A DNA stretch of 64,000 bases, taken from Streptococcus respiraculi. Lineage in GTDB: Bacteria; Bacillota; Bacilli; Lactobacillales; Streptococcaceae. A program made the position numbers and the translations under genes. The stretch is taken from NCBI RefSeq assembly GCF_003595525.1, contig NZ_CP022680.1, forward strand, positions 391,001-455,000, in the 5' to 3' direction. Of this stretch, positions 1 through 8,788 are shown piece by piece. Position 1 is the stretch's first letter. The number at the start of each line of letters is the position of its first letter. The notes beneath the pieces were generated by a model, which was given only the letters and a program-made list of their open reading frames with translations, did not search any database and was not told where the DNA came from.

Positions 1-570
1 GCTAGTGAACTGTTCGAAAGTGAGCAGTCAGAAATTGAAGGCTTAAAATCGAGAGTAGTAGAAATCGAAAGTGAATTGAGTGAGTTGGTTGAGGCAGCCA
101 AGGTAGAAGATAGCGAAGAATACAATGCTCTCTTTGATACCATTAAGAAAAATGATGAGGGAGAGCCACAAGATAGCTTTGATAATAAACTGTTAAACCA
201 ATCCCTGAAGCAAGTAGAACAATCCTCTGCTGAGTATACTCTTTTGAAAAAAGTTGTGGAGAACACCAAGGAAAAAACGACCATCAGCAAGTCCATTAAG
301 GTAAAAGAGCAAGAGTTGAAAGAACTCGTATCGGACCGTATTGAGAAATTAACGGATGAAGAAATCGACCGCCTTCTGTATAAAAAATGGTTTGGCAATG
401 TTGTCAAGAAGGCTGTGGAACTGGTTGAAACACCTCTTAAAGCTGAAATTGCCATTATTGATGAATTGGACAAGCGCTACGGTGAAACCTTAGATGACAT
501 GGACGCTGAAATTGCTAAGCTAGAAAAAGAACTGGAAGCCTTAATGAATGAATTGGTGGTGCTGTCATGA
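1..570 (+). CDS. hsdM: Type I restriction-modification DNA methyltransferase subunit HsdM, 3' end
   Basis: The frame is open from the first base and ends at a TGA at 568-570, so only the C-terminal ~189 residues are present. The protein is strongly charged and Lys/Glu-rich with heptad-like helices, as expected for the HsdM C-terminal region that packs on HsdS; the methylase catalytic motifs lie upstream of the window. Identity rests on position: it directly precedes hsdS and hsdR, and an ATG for an hsdS-like frame overlaps its stop. The start apparent at 76 is internal and not a real start. Confidence 0.85.
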   Translation, partial: ASELFESEQSEIEGLKSRVVEIESELSELVEAAKVEDSEEYNALFDTIKKNDEGEPQDSFDNKLLNQSLKQVEQSSAEYTLLKKVVENTKEKTTISKSIKVKEQELKELVSDRIEKLTDEEIDRLLYKKWFGNVVKKAVELVETPLKAEIAIIDELDKRYGETLDDMDAEIAKLEKELEALMNELVVLS

Positions 571-689
571 CAAAAATAGATAAGAACATTCCCAAACGTC
601 GCTTTAAAGAGTTCAAAAATGCTTGCGATTTTCTAGATACAAGAAAAAAATCGTCGGAAGTTGGAGGTGTTTTATGCCAAAACAATTAG
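567..689 (+). pseudogene. Truncated original hsdS start overlapping hsdM
   Basis: An ATG at 567 overlaps the hsdM stop (ATGA), the usual translational coupling of hsdM and hsdS. The 40-residue product begins with an HsdS N-terminus (KRRFKEFKNA) but then runs into the 131-bp repeat and stops at 689, before any target-recognition domain. I infer that this was the ancestral hsdS start and that it was cut off when the repeat array formed. The working start is now at 936. Confidence 0.6.
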
Positions 690-991
690 TACCTAAACGC
701 CGTTTTCCAGAATTTACGGACGCTTGGGAGAGAAAATCTCCAGTGGAGATTTTCTGCGATTTTCTAGATACAAGAAAAAAATCGTCGGAAGTTGGAGGTG
801 TTTTATGCCAAAACAATTAGTACCTAAACGTCGTTTTCCAGAATTTACGGACGCTTGGGAGAGAAAATCTCCAGTGGAGATTTTCTGCGATTTTCTAGAT
901 ACAAGAAAAAAATCGCCGGAAGTTGGAGGTGTTTTATGCCAAAACAATTAGTACCTAAACGTCGTTTTCCAGGATTTACGGACGCTTGGGA
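625..991 (+). repeat. 131-bp tandem repeat (2.8 copies) at the 5' end of hsdS
   Basis: Units begin at 625, 756 and 887. Each carries a GGAGG ribosome site, an ATG (674, 805, 936), codons for the HsdS N-terminus, and, in the first two units, a perfect 11-bp inverted repeat around a 3-bp centre (731-755 and 862-886). The third unit leaves the pattern at 991 and continues into the real hsdS. Because 131 is not a multiple of three, the reading frame rotates by unit, so the first two ATGs give only 48-residue peptides (674-820, 805-951). A diverged, inverted copy lies at 9301-9435. Confidence 0.9.
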
Positions 992-2168
992 ACAGCGGAG
1001 GTTTTCGGAGGTAGCTATAACTAGTAGAGGATTGACCTACAAACCATCTGATATATGTAAAGATGGTGTTCGCGTTTTACGTTCCTCTAATATAGATGAA
1101 GATAGATTTGTTTTAAAAGATGATGATGTTTTTGTGAAAAATAATGTAGTGAATATTGGTTATGCAAAAGAGCATGATATTCTTATCACTTCTGCAAATG
1201 GTTCATCAAGACTTGTAGGGAAACATGCAATTATAAAAGAAATCGCTGATGAACCAATTGTTCATGGTGGATTTATGTTAATTGCTTCAACTAAATATCC
1301 ATATTTTATCAATGCTTCTATGAGTTCCTCTTGGTATAAGAAATTTATTGATTTATTTGTATCAGGTGGTAATGGAGCTATTGGGAATCTTAATAAAAAT
1401 GATTTGGACAATCAAAATATTTTTATTCCGACTGAAGCTGAACAACAAAAAATCGGTGAGTATTTCTCTAACTTCGACCGCCTCATCACCCTTCATCAGC
1501 GTAAGCTTGACAAGTTAAAAAATGTCAAAAAGGCTTATTTGTCGGAATTATTCCCTGCTGAAGGAGAGCGTGAGCCAAAACGCCGTTTTCCAGGATTTAC
1601 GGACGCTTGGGAACAGCGGAAGCTGGGAAATATTCTTCAAGAGAGTAATATTCGTACATCGAATTTTATAAACAACCCATTATATAGTTTAACTATCGAA
1701 AATGGTGTCACTCCAAAGACAGAACGTTATGAAAGAAGTTCACTTGTAACAAAAACAGAAGACTTATTTAAAGTAGTTAAACCAAATGAGTTTGTTACCA
1801 ACCCTATGAATCTTAGATTTGGAGCACTTGGATATAATAAAAATGCCTTTAATGTAGCTGTTTCTGGATATTATGATGTGTTTTCGATTGACGACAATAA
1901 ATGTAGTGGATTTTGGAACGCATACTTTAAAACTCCTAAAACTATGAAAATTTTTGATGATGTCGCTACCGGTTCTCTTGTCGAAAAACGTAGAGTAAAA
2001 TATTCTACTCTCCAACAGTTAGACCTCTATATGCCGAATGCTTTAGATGAAAAAATTCAAATCGGAAGATGCATGAATCAAATCGACCGCCTCATCACCC
2101 TTCATCAGCGTAAGTTGGATAAGCTAAAAGATTTGAAAAAGGCCTACTTAAATGAACTATTCGTTTGA
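936..2168 (+). CDS. hsdS: Type I restriction-modification specificity subunit HsdS (expressed copy)
   Basis: A 410-residue HsdS, the normal length. It has an N-terminal conserved segment, target-recognition domain 1 (about residues 17-180), a central helical spacer ending near residue 215, a second copy of the conserved segment (KRRFPGFTDAWEQRK), recognition domain 2 (about 228-385) and a C-terminal helix. The start at 936 has GGAGG at 925-929. HsdS sets the DNA sequence recognised by both the methylase and the nuclease. Both recognition domains are duplicated downstream as silent cassettes, and the same 31-bp sequence ends both domains (1475-1505, 2084-2114), so domains could move between positions. 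Confidence 0.93.
   Translation: MPKQLVPKRRFPGFTDAWEQRRFSEVAITSRGLTYKPSDICKDGVRVLRSSNIDEDRFVLKDDDVFVKNNVVNIGYAKEHDILITSANGSSRLVGKHAIIKEIADEPIVHGGFMLIASTKYPYFINASMSSSWYKKFIDLFVSGGNGAIGNLNKNDLDNQNIFIPTEAEQQKIGEYFSNFDRLITLHQRKLDKLKNVKKAYLSELFPAEGEREPKRRFPGFTDAWEQRKLGNILQESNIRTSNFINNPLYSLTIENGVTPKTERYERSSLVTKTEDLFKVVKPNEFVTNPMNLRFGALGYNKNAFNVAVSGYYDVFSIDDNKCSGFWNAYFKTPKTMKIFDDVATGSLVEKRRVKYSTLQQLDLYMPNALDEKIQIGRCMNQIDRLITLHQRKLDKLKDLKKAYLNELFV
984..1506 (+). repeat. 523-bp direct repeat, copy 1 (HsdS recognition domain 1)
   Basis: This matches 5380-5902 in the same orientation over an equal 523-bp length. The encoded amino acids are identical. It starts at the shared 16-bp motif gcttgggaacagcgga and ends just after the 31-bp shared motif at 1475-1505. 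The two copies flank recognition domain 2 and hsdR. Confidence 0.9.
1604..2114 (+). repeat. 511-bp inverted repeat, left copy (HsdS recognition domain 2)
   Basis: This is matched in inverted orientation at 6858-7368 over an equal 511-bp length with the same encoded amino acids. It starts at the conserved gcttgggaacagcgga motif and ends at gtaag, the end of the 31-bp shared motif. The repeat pair brackets hsdR, the direct cassette and the recombinase. Confidence 0.9.
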
Positions 2169-2222
2169 TTTCAGCGTGTGTCCTGTAGGCATAACAGGAT
2201 ATAGAAAGGATGCAGAAAGTAT

Positions 2223-5200
2223 ATGAGAGATAAAAATGCCTCTGAGAAGGCCTTTCAGGAAAGTTTTGTAGCAGAATTAACAAAGTACAAGTGGCAAGCA
2301 CCGGATAAACTGAATGGAAATTTACAGAAAGTAACTGTCCAAGATTTGGTGAACAACTGGAGACAGGAATTGAACCGAATAAACGCCGATATTTTGGAAG
2401 GTGTTGCCCTTACTGATGCAGAATTTTCACAAGTTATGTCAAAAGTGAAACAAATTGCCAATAGCTATGAGGCGGCCAAAATCTTATCTATGGAAGGTTC
2501 AATTGGTAAGCTTGACGGTATTTATCGTGATTCTCATCCAGATATAACACGCCAGCAGATTACGTTGACACTATTAAAAAAAGCCCAAGTGAGTGGTGGG
2601 GATTCGAGTTATCAGGTGGCACGTGAAGTCTGGTCAGAAAGCGGAAATCGTTTTGACTTGGTTCTGTTAATCAATGGTCTGCCACTAATCAATATCGAAC
2701 AAAAGCGCAGTGATGTGTCACTTGAGGAAGCCATAGGGCAATTTATGCGTTATTACCGCGATGGCGACTATACCAATAACTTTATGGCTTTTTCACAAAT
2801 GATGATTGCAACTTCCGAGATTGAAACACGGTATTTCGCTACACCAAAATCAATCAATGATTTTAATCCGTCTTTTGTTTTTCATTGGTCTGTTACGCAA
2901 AAAGATCAAGATGGCAATCCGATGGGGCAACGTGTAGTAACAGACTATCGTGACGTAATTGAGCACCTACTCATGGTTCCAATGGCCCATCAAATGGTTG
3001 GTGACTATCTTATTATTGATGAAGACCCAGTGAATGAAGAAAATCGTCGTCATATGCTGATGCGCCCCTATCAAGTCCATGCTTTACAGGCTGTGGAAAA
3101 GGCTGCCTTTGGATGGGATAATCCAGACAAAATCCCACATGGGGGATTTGTTTGGCATACGACTGGTTCTGGAAAAACAATCACGAGTTTTAAAACAGCT
3201 CAGTTTTTATCGACACGAACAGAGTTTGATAAGGTCGTATTTTTACTGGATCGTAGAGATTTGGATGAACAGACCTCTAAAGCCTTCAAGGCTTATGCTA
3301 CCTATGAATCGGTGAATGTGGATGATACGAAGAGTACCTATCAGTTACGAAGACAGCTTACCGCGGCCAAGAGCGGTATTGTTGTGACAACGACCTTCAA
3401 ATTGAGTTTTTTGGTTAAAGATTTAATCGCTGCACAAGATACTAGCCTAGCAGATAAAAAAATCCTTTTTATCATTGATGAAGCCCATCGGACAACGATG
3501 GGAGATATGATGGGAATGATTAAAGAGTATTTCTTTAAAAACGGCTTATTCTTTGGATTTACGGGTACCCCTCTCTTTGATGAAAATAAGGTCAAAGGAA
3601 AAATCAACGAGCGTAGCGAGGTCATCAATACAACTGAAAAATTATTTGGTCCTCTCCTTCATCAGTACACGATTGATGAAGCGATTGCGGATGGCAATGT
3701 ATTAGGATTCCATGTCGATTACATCAATACAGGAGAATTTAGAAGTTACGAAGATTTGCGTGAGCAACTGATTGATACAGTAAGTCAGAAAAAGCCAGAG
3801 CTTGGTAAAAAAGCCCTTCAACGACAAGTCCAACAATGGTCGGAATTAGAAGTTGAAAAAAATGCGGTTAAAGAAGGCCTCTTAGTCTACCAAGATAAAA
3901 CACATATTCCACGAGTGGTGGAGGAGATTCTTTCAAGCTGGCAGGAGCAATCACAAAGTGGAGAGTTTAATGCTATGCTGACAGTTGCTTACAAAGAACG
4001 TGTCATTGCCTACTATCATGAATTTAAAAAGCAGATTGCTGAAACATACCAAGTTGGTGAGCATAGCCCTAATATTGCCATGACCTTTAGCTTTGGCAAT
4101 GAAAATGATCCAGAAAATGTCACGAGAGATGTTATTGAAGAACTGTTTTCTGATTATGAAAAGATGACGGGCGTCTTATTTGTAGCTGGAGACAAGGAGA
4201 GAGGCGAACAAGCTTATTTTGAAGACGTAACAGATCGCTTCAAACGAGGAGGTAGTGGTAGAAATCCTAAAAACTTGGACATCATTATCGTAGCTGACCA
4301 ATTATTGACTGGTTATGATGCCAAACGCTTGAATACCCTGTATGTGGATAGACGACTGGAATTACAAGGGTTAATACAAGCCTATTCACGAACCAATCGT
4401 GTATTTGGCTCTGCCAAAGAATTTGGAACGATTATCAACTTCCAATACCCACGCATCACAGAAGAAACCGTTAATGCAGCTCTGAAATTATACGGTAGTG
4501 GCGGTCAAAGTAGTCGTGTTCTTGTTGAAAAATACGAAGATGCTGTAAGGCTGTTAAACCAATGTGTTGATGGATTGATTGTAGCACTACCAAATCCAAC
4601 GGACTGGATTCAACTTCAGGTTGATGAGGAAGAAAAAGAAAGCTTCAAGCAAGCTTTTAAAGAAACTGCTAAGCAATTAAATCGTGTGGAACAGTACTAT
4701 GAGTTCTCTTGGGATGACGATTTATTTGGCATAACAGAGCATACCTGGTTGCAATATATTGGTGCGTATAAGAATTTATTCCCGCGTGAAATAGGACCAG
4801 TTTCTGATGAGATTAGTCCATTAGCAGGACGCACAAAATTGCAAGGTTCCCAAATTATTAACGCCCAAAGTCTGTTGACATTGATTGGTGAGAAAACGCA
4901 AAATAAAGATGGCTATATGGTCATCAATGATGGGAATTTAGTTTTAATTTTAGAACAAATTCAAGAGTTGAGTAATATGGGTGAAGATGAGCTAGCCGAG
5001 GCTTTAAAAACGTTTATCAATGAAGAACTCGTTACCGGTCATCTTTCAGCAACACTTGACTTTGATGAATCCTTTAAGAAATGGCAAGATGAGCGACAGT
5101 TTAAAGTCATTCAGCAGTTTGCTACGGAATGGGGAATTGATAGTCGCTTACTTCAAAAATCATTGAAAGAATTTCAACTGAACAAAGCAGATGAGATTCC

Positions 5201-5339
5201 TTATAAATCCGAGATCATGACGACACTCAATCCAGCTAGTGCTACAAACCAGTTTTCAGGCAAAAAATTACTACTTAATATGGAGTTGAATAAAATCCTA
5301 CCCCAGTGGATGCTGGAAACCAAACAAAAGTATAAATAA
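2223..5339 (+). CDS. hsdR: Type I restriction endonuclease subunit HsdR
   Basis: A 1038-residue motor and nuclease subunit that cuts unmethylated DNA after ATP-driven translocation. The N-terminal nuclease fold shows an Asp at about residue 144 and an E-x-K at about 159-161. A Walker A motif (TTGSGKT) is near residue 315 and a DEAH box near 420, followed by the second helicase lobe and a C-terminal HsdM/HsdS-binding region. It lies 54 bp after hsdS and is probably read from the same upstream promoter. The gene sits between the arms of the 511-bp inverted repeat, so inversion would take it out of the operon. Confidence 0.95.
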   Translation: MRDKNASEKAFQESFVAELTKYKWQAPDKLNGNLQKVTVQDLVNNWRQELNRINADILEGVALTDAEFSQVMSKVKQIANSYEAAKILSMEGSIGKLDGIYRDSHPDITRQQITLTLLKKAQVSGGDSSYQVAREVWSESGNRFDLVLLINGLPLINIEQKRSDVSLEEAIGQFMRYYRDGDYTNNFMAFSQMMIATSEIETRYFATPKSINDFNPSFVFHWSVTQKDQDGNPMGQRVVTDYRDVIEHLLMVPMAHQMVGDYLIIDEDPVNEENRRHMLMRPYQVHALQAVEKAAFGWDNPDKIPHGGFVWHTTGSGKTITSFKTAQFLSTRTEFDKVVFLLDRRDLDEQTSKAFKAYATYESVNVDDTKSTYQLRRQLTAAKSGIVVTTTFKLSFLVKDLIAAQDTSLADKKILFIIDEAHRTTMGDMMGMIKEYFFKNGLFFGFTGTPLFDENKVKGKINERSEVINTTEKLFGPLLHQYTIDEAIADGNVLGFHVDYINTGEFRSYEDLREQLIDTVSQKKPELGKKALQRQVQQWSELEVEKNAVKEGLLVYQDKTHIPRVVEEILSSWQEQSQSGEFNAMLTVAYKERVIAYYHEFKKQIAETYQVGEHSPNIAMTFSFGNENDPENVTRDVIEELFSDYEKMTGVLFVAGDKERGEQAYFEDVTDRFKRGGSGRNPKNLDIIIVADQLLTGYDAKRLNTLYVDRRLELQGLIQAYSRTNRVFGSAKEFGTIINFQYPRITEETVNAALKLYGSGGQSSRVLVEKYEDAVRLLNQCVDGLIVALPNPTDWIQLQVDEEEKESFKQAFKETAKQLNRVEQYYEFSWDDDLFGITEHTWLQYIGAYKNLFPREIGPVSDEISPLAGRTKLQGSQIINAQSLLTLIGEKTQNKDGYMVINDGNLVLILEQIQELSNMGEDELAEALKTFINEELVTGHLSATLDFDESFKKWQDERQFKVIQQFATEWGIDSRLLQKSLKEFQLNKADEIPYKSEIMTTLNPASATNQFSGKKLLLNMELNKILPQWMLETKQKYK

Positions 5340-5373
5340 TCAAAGGAGATCAAGAGAATTCTTGGTCTTTTTT

Positions 5374-5907
5374 GCTTATGCTTGGGAACAGCGGAGGTTT
5401 TCGGAGGTAGCTATAACTAGTAGAGGATTGACCTACAAACCATCTGATATATGTAAAGATGGTGTTCGCGTTTTACGTTCCTCTAATATAGATGAAGATA
5501 GATTTGTTTTAAAAGATGATGATGTTTTTGTGAAAAATAATGTAGTGAATATTGGTTATGCAAAAGAGCATGATATTCTTATCACTTCTGCAAATGGTTC
5601 ATCAAGACTTGTAGGGAAACATGCAATTATAAAAGAAATCGCTGATGAACCAATTGTTCATGGTGGATTTATGTTAATTGCTTCAACTAAATATCCATAT
5701 TTTATCAATGCTTCTATGAGTTCCTCTTGGTATAAGAAATTTATTGATTTATTTGTATCAGGTGGTAATGGAGCTATTGGGAATCTTAATAAAAATGATT
5801 TGGACAATCAAAATATTTTTATTCCGACTGAAGCTGAACAACAAAAAATCGGTGAGTATTTCTCTAACTTCGACCGCCTCATCACCCTTCATCAGCGTAA
5901 GCCATAA
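5374..5907 (+). pseudogene. Silent hsdS cassette, recognition domain 1 copy (direct)
   Basis: An hsdS fragment with one recognition domain identical in protein sequence to that of the expressed gene. It ends with the 31-bp motif at 5871-5901 and a TAA at 5905. It lacks the second half of HsdS. An ATG-like start at 5362 has no convincing ribosome site, although hsdR transcripts could read through. The recombinase starts 15 bp after its stop. A half-size HsdS from here cannot be excluded, but a storage cassette is the simpler reading. Confidence 0.8.
5380..5902 (+). repeat. 523-bp direct repeat, copy 2
   Basis: This is the second copy of 984-1506 in the same orientation. Homologous recombination between the copies would remove 4,396 bp, including the second half of hsdS and all of hsdR. 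Confidence 0.9.
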
Positions 5908-5922
5908 CAAGAAGGGGTATAT

Positions 5923-6846
5923 ATGAATAAAATTACAAGAGAAACCTTATTACATGACTATTTTCAACAATGGACAAAATTATTTAAAGAAGGAGCAGTT
6001 CGTCCTGTTACCCTTGAAAAATATCAAAACAATTACCAGCACTTAAAAGCTATTGTACCGAATCTGAAATTATGTGAACTCGATCGAACGGTTTACCAGC
6101 AAATATTAAATCAATATGCACAAACGCATGAGAGGCAAACGGTTATTGATTTCCACCATCAGATTAAAGGAGCAGTACTAGATGCGGTAGATGAAGGGTT
6201 AGTTGATAGAGATCCGACAAGAAAAGTTATTTTTAAAGGTAAGGCACCTAGAATAAAGAAGGTTAAGTATTTGAACCAATTTGATTTACATAGTGTCTTA
6301 GCTGACTTGAATTTAGAACTGCAGATCAATTGGGATTGGTTAATATTACTGATTGCCAAAACAGGATTGCGATTTTCGGAAGCTCTTGGACTAACTCCGT
6401 CTGATTTCAATTTCGTACAACAAAACATATCTGTTACGAAAACATGGGATTACAAGGGTAAAGGTGGATTTTTACCAACTAAAAACAAGTCTTCAATACG
6501 AAAAGTCCAGATTGATTGGCAATTAAGTATGCAATTCCAGCAATTAATAAAAGACATACCAGAAGATATGCCTATTTTTGTAAACGGTCCAATTTGTAAT
6601 TCAACACCAAATAAATGGTTGGAGAAGCATTGCAAGAACGTAGGGGTACCAGTGATATCAATACATGGGTTGCGACATACTCATGCGTCTCTTTTAATGT
6701 ATGCAGGAGTATCTATTGCAAGTGTATCTAGGCGACTGGGGCATTCTTCTATTACTACAACGCAAAAGGTTTATATGCATGTCATCACTGAGCTTGAAAA
6801 TCAGGATAACGACTTGGTTATGCGCTACCTGTCAGGCTTGAGTTAA
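5923..6846 (+). CDS. Tyrosine recombinase (XerC/CreX-like) of the hsdS locus
   Basis: A 307-residue phage-integrase-family enzyme. It has an N-terminal SAM-like DNA-binding domain and a catalytic domain with R150 (TGLRFSEA), a probable K187, H248-x-x-R251 (HGLRH), H274 (LGHSS) and nucleophile Y284 (VYMH). All the catalytic residues are present, so it should be active. The start at 5923 has a gaagggg ribosome site. It lies between silent hsdS cassettes, as recombinases do in known inverting type I systems of streptococci (CreX/PsrA at the pneumococcal SpnIII locus). The likely role is site-specific inversion of hsdS segments. Its stop overlaps the stop of the convergent cassette. No phage genes are nearby. 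Confidence 0.9.
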   Translation: MNKITRETLLHDYFQQWTKLFKEGAVRPVTLEKYQNNYQHLKAIVPNLKLCELDRTVYQQILNQYAQTHERQTVIDFHHQIKGAVLDAVDEGLVDRDPTRKVIFKGKAPRIKKVKYLNQFDLHSVLADLNLELQINWDWLILLIAKTGLRFSEALGLTPSDFNFVQQNISVTKTWDYKGKGGFLPTKNKSSIRKVQIDWQLSMQFQQLIKDIPEDMPIFVNGPICNSTPNKWLEKHCKNVGVPVISIHGLRHTHASLLMYAGVSIASVSRRLGHSSITTTQKVYMHVITELENQDNDLVMRYLSGLS

Positions 6847-7368
6847 GACAAAGAAGGCTTACGCTGATGAAGGGTGATGAGGCGGTCGATTTGATTCATG
6901 CATCTTCCGATTTGAATTTTTTCATCTAAAGCATTCGGCATATAGAGGTCTAACTGTTGGAGAGTAGAATATTTTACTCTACGTTTTTCGACAAGAGAAC
7001 CGGTAGCGACATCATCAAAAATTTTCATAGTTTTAGGAGTTTTAAAGTATGCGTTCCAAAATCCACTACATTTATTGTCGTCAATCGAAAACACATCATA
7101 ATATCCAGAAACAGCTACATTAAAGGCATTTTTATTATATCCAAGTGCTCCAAATCTAAGATTCATAGGGTTGGTAACAAACTCATTTGGTTTAACTACT
7201 TTAAATAAGTCTTCTGTTTTTGTTACAAGTGAACTTCTTTCATAACGTTCTGTCTTTGGAGTGACACCATTTTCGATAGTTAAACTATATAATGGGTTGT
7301 TTATAAAATTCGATGTACGAATATTACTCTCTTGAAGAATATTTCCCAGCTTCCGCTGTTCCCAAGCG
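6843..7368 (-). pseudogene. Silent hsdS cassette, recognition domain 2 copy (inverted)
   Basis: A reverse-strand hsdS fragment starting at the shared gcttgggaacagcgga motif (7352-7367) and carrying a recognition domain identical in protein sequence to the second domain of the expressed hsdS. It ends after the 31-bp motif (6858-6888) with four extra codons and a stop at 6843-6845. It has no ribosome site or hsdS-type start; the open frame runs back into the 3' end of the ATPase gene in another frame. It converges on the recombinase gene with overlapping stops. Confidence 0.8.
6858..7368 (-). repeat. 511-bp inverted repeat, right copy
   Basis: This is the inverted partner of 1604-2114. Recombination between the arms would invert about 4.7 kb (2115-6857) that includes hsdR and the recombinase. 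Confidence 0.9.
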
Positions 7369-7426
7369 CTAGTCTTACAACTAAAAATTCTATTTAGATT
7401 GCATGGTTTTCTTGAATTTCTAATTC

Positions 7427-8635
7427 TTATCTTTCTAGTAACCAATCTATAATATTTTTTTTCTGAATACCATTATAGTTTGCAGATGGCTGAATGGTAT
7501 CCATTGTTAGAAGAAATTTCGGAAATTGATCTTTAATGGCCTCTAGCGGTCGAAGTTCTCGGTCCAATGTTTCTGGAGCAAGCGTTGTTTCGCTTACTTG
7601 ATAATAAGCATAATGACCAAAATCGGTTACAACCACAAAGTCAACTTCATATTTGTCGATATTGCCAACATAAACTTGAGAGTATCTACGTCTCAACTCC
7701 AGATAAACAATATTTTCCAATATATGGCCGATATCTTCTTTGTGATCTGGCAACAAGAGACGTCTAAATCCTAAATCAACAGGATAATACTTTTCCAACC
7801 GCTGTAGCAAGGCTCTGCCTTTCACATCAAAGCGTGGAACGGCATAAAAAAGTAAGCTATTGGTCAATGTTGTTAAATAATTTTCCAAAGTAGCATGGGA
7901 TAAGGAAACGCCTTGGCTAATGAGGGTATTACGGATTTTATTAGTCGATACTAGGCTTCCTACACTACTGAGAAGAGTCCGTACAATGCGCTCGATTATA
8001 GTAGGATTTGGATTCCCTAATCGTGTGACAATATCATTTAAGAGTATAGAATGATATATTCCTCTTAGATAGTCGATTTTTTCAGCGTAAGACGATGTTT
8101 GAAGCAAATAAGGAAACGCGCTAAATAGATAATCATTAAACCATTCTATTCTGCTCTTGTGCTCGGGGATATTTTGACCGGATAGATATTCCTCAAATGA
8201 TAACGGAAGAATCTCTATTTCAACATACCGACCTGTCAAATTTGTTGCTAACTGACTGCTCATAAAATATGCATTTGATCCAGTCAAATAGAGATCTACA
8301 TTTTGAGAAATAAACAAACTATCTGCTACTAGTTCAAATTGCTCAACATGCTGAATTTCGTCTAAAAAGATATAATATTTTTTATCCTCTACCAATAATT
8401 CTGTTATGTAAGTATGCAATGCCCTAAAGTTACGTAAGTCGTAAAAACTCAGGTCCTCAAAATTGATGGATATAATTTGATTTTCGTTCACTCCTTCTTT
8501 TAACAGTTCCTCTTTAAAAAGTTGGAAAAGAACGGACTTACCTGCACGTCGGACACCAGTTACTACCTTGATAATTTGACGGTCTCGATGTCTTCTAAGA
8601 AACTCCAAATAAAATGGTCTTTGAATATAGTTCAT
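7427..8635 (-). CDS. AAA-type ATPase with DUF4143 C-terminal domain
   Basis: A 402-residue protein with Walker A GVRRAGKS (27-34), Walker B YIFLDE ending at residue 93, an AAA_14-like N-terminal half, and a C-terminal DUF4143-like domain with an Asp/Val-rich nuclease-like core (YEVDFVVV). The start at 8635 has a TGAGGT ribosome site and its own strong promoter. The same frame is open upstream into the inverted hsdS cassette, giving a 671-codon frame, but I read the two as separate. Members of this family are common, poorly understood, and often carried as accessory genes. It sits between two inverted hsdS cassettes, so it travels with the array; a role in it is not shown. Confidence 0.8.
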   Translation of the reverse strand: MNYIQRPFYLEFLRRHRDRQIIKVVTGVRRAGKSVLFQLFKEELLKEGVNENQIISINFEDLSFYDLRNFRALHTYITELLVEDKKYYIFLDEIQHVEQFELVADSLFISQNVDLYLTGSNAYFMSSQLATNLTGRYVEIEILPLSFEEYLSGQNIPEHKSRIEWFNDYLFSAFPYLLQTSSYAEKIDYLRGIYHSILLNDIVTRLGNPNPTIIERIVRTLLSSVGSLVSTNKIRNTLISQGVSLSHATLENYLTTLTNSLLFYAVPRFDVKGRALLQRLEKYYPVDLGFRRLLLPDHKEDIGHILENIVYLELRRRYSQVYVGNIDKYEVDFVVVTDFGHYAYYQVSETTLAPETLDRELRPLEAIKDQFPKFLLTMDTIQPSANYNGIQKKNIIDWLLER

Positions 8636-8653
8636 AATAGTTACCTCAGATAT

Positions 8654-8682
8654 AGTATAACCCAAATACAAATTATTTTCAA
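8654..8682 (-). promoter_or_regulatory. Promoter of the DUF4143 ATPase gene
   Basis: On the minus strand, TTGAAA (8677-8682) and TATACT (8654-8659) are separated by exactly 17 bp, about 20 bp upstream of the ATPase start. This near-consensus sigma-70-type promoter supports independent expression of the ATPase. Confidence 0.75.
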
Positions 8683-8788
8683 ATATTTGGAAATAACGAA
8701 CTATTTTTGGGTCTTTTTCTAATTTTTTAAAAATAATATTGAAAATTTTTGATGTCCCATACAAAAAGTAGCCAAATAAGTAGAAAAA

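Noticed and set aside
674..951. Two 48-residue genes in the tandem repeat
   Set aside because: Both are repeat-derived reading frames that begin as HsdS and run into out-of-frame repeat sequence; they are treated as decoy starts, not genes.
5923..6846. Prophage or integrative element integrase
   Set aside because: There are no phage, conjugation or att-flanked genes nearby; the enzyme is surrounded by hsdS cassettes, which fits a local invertase.
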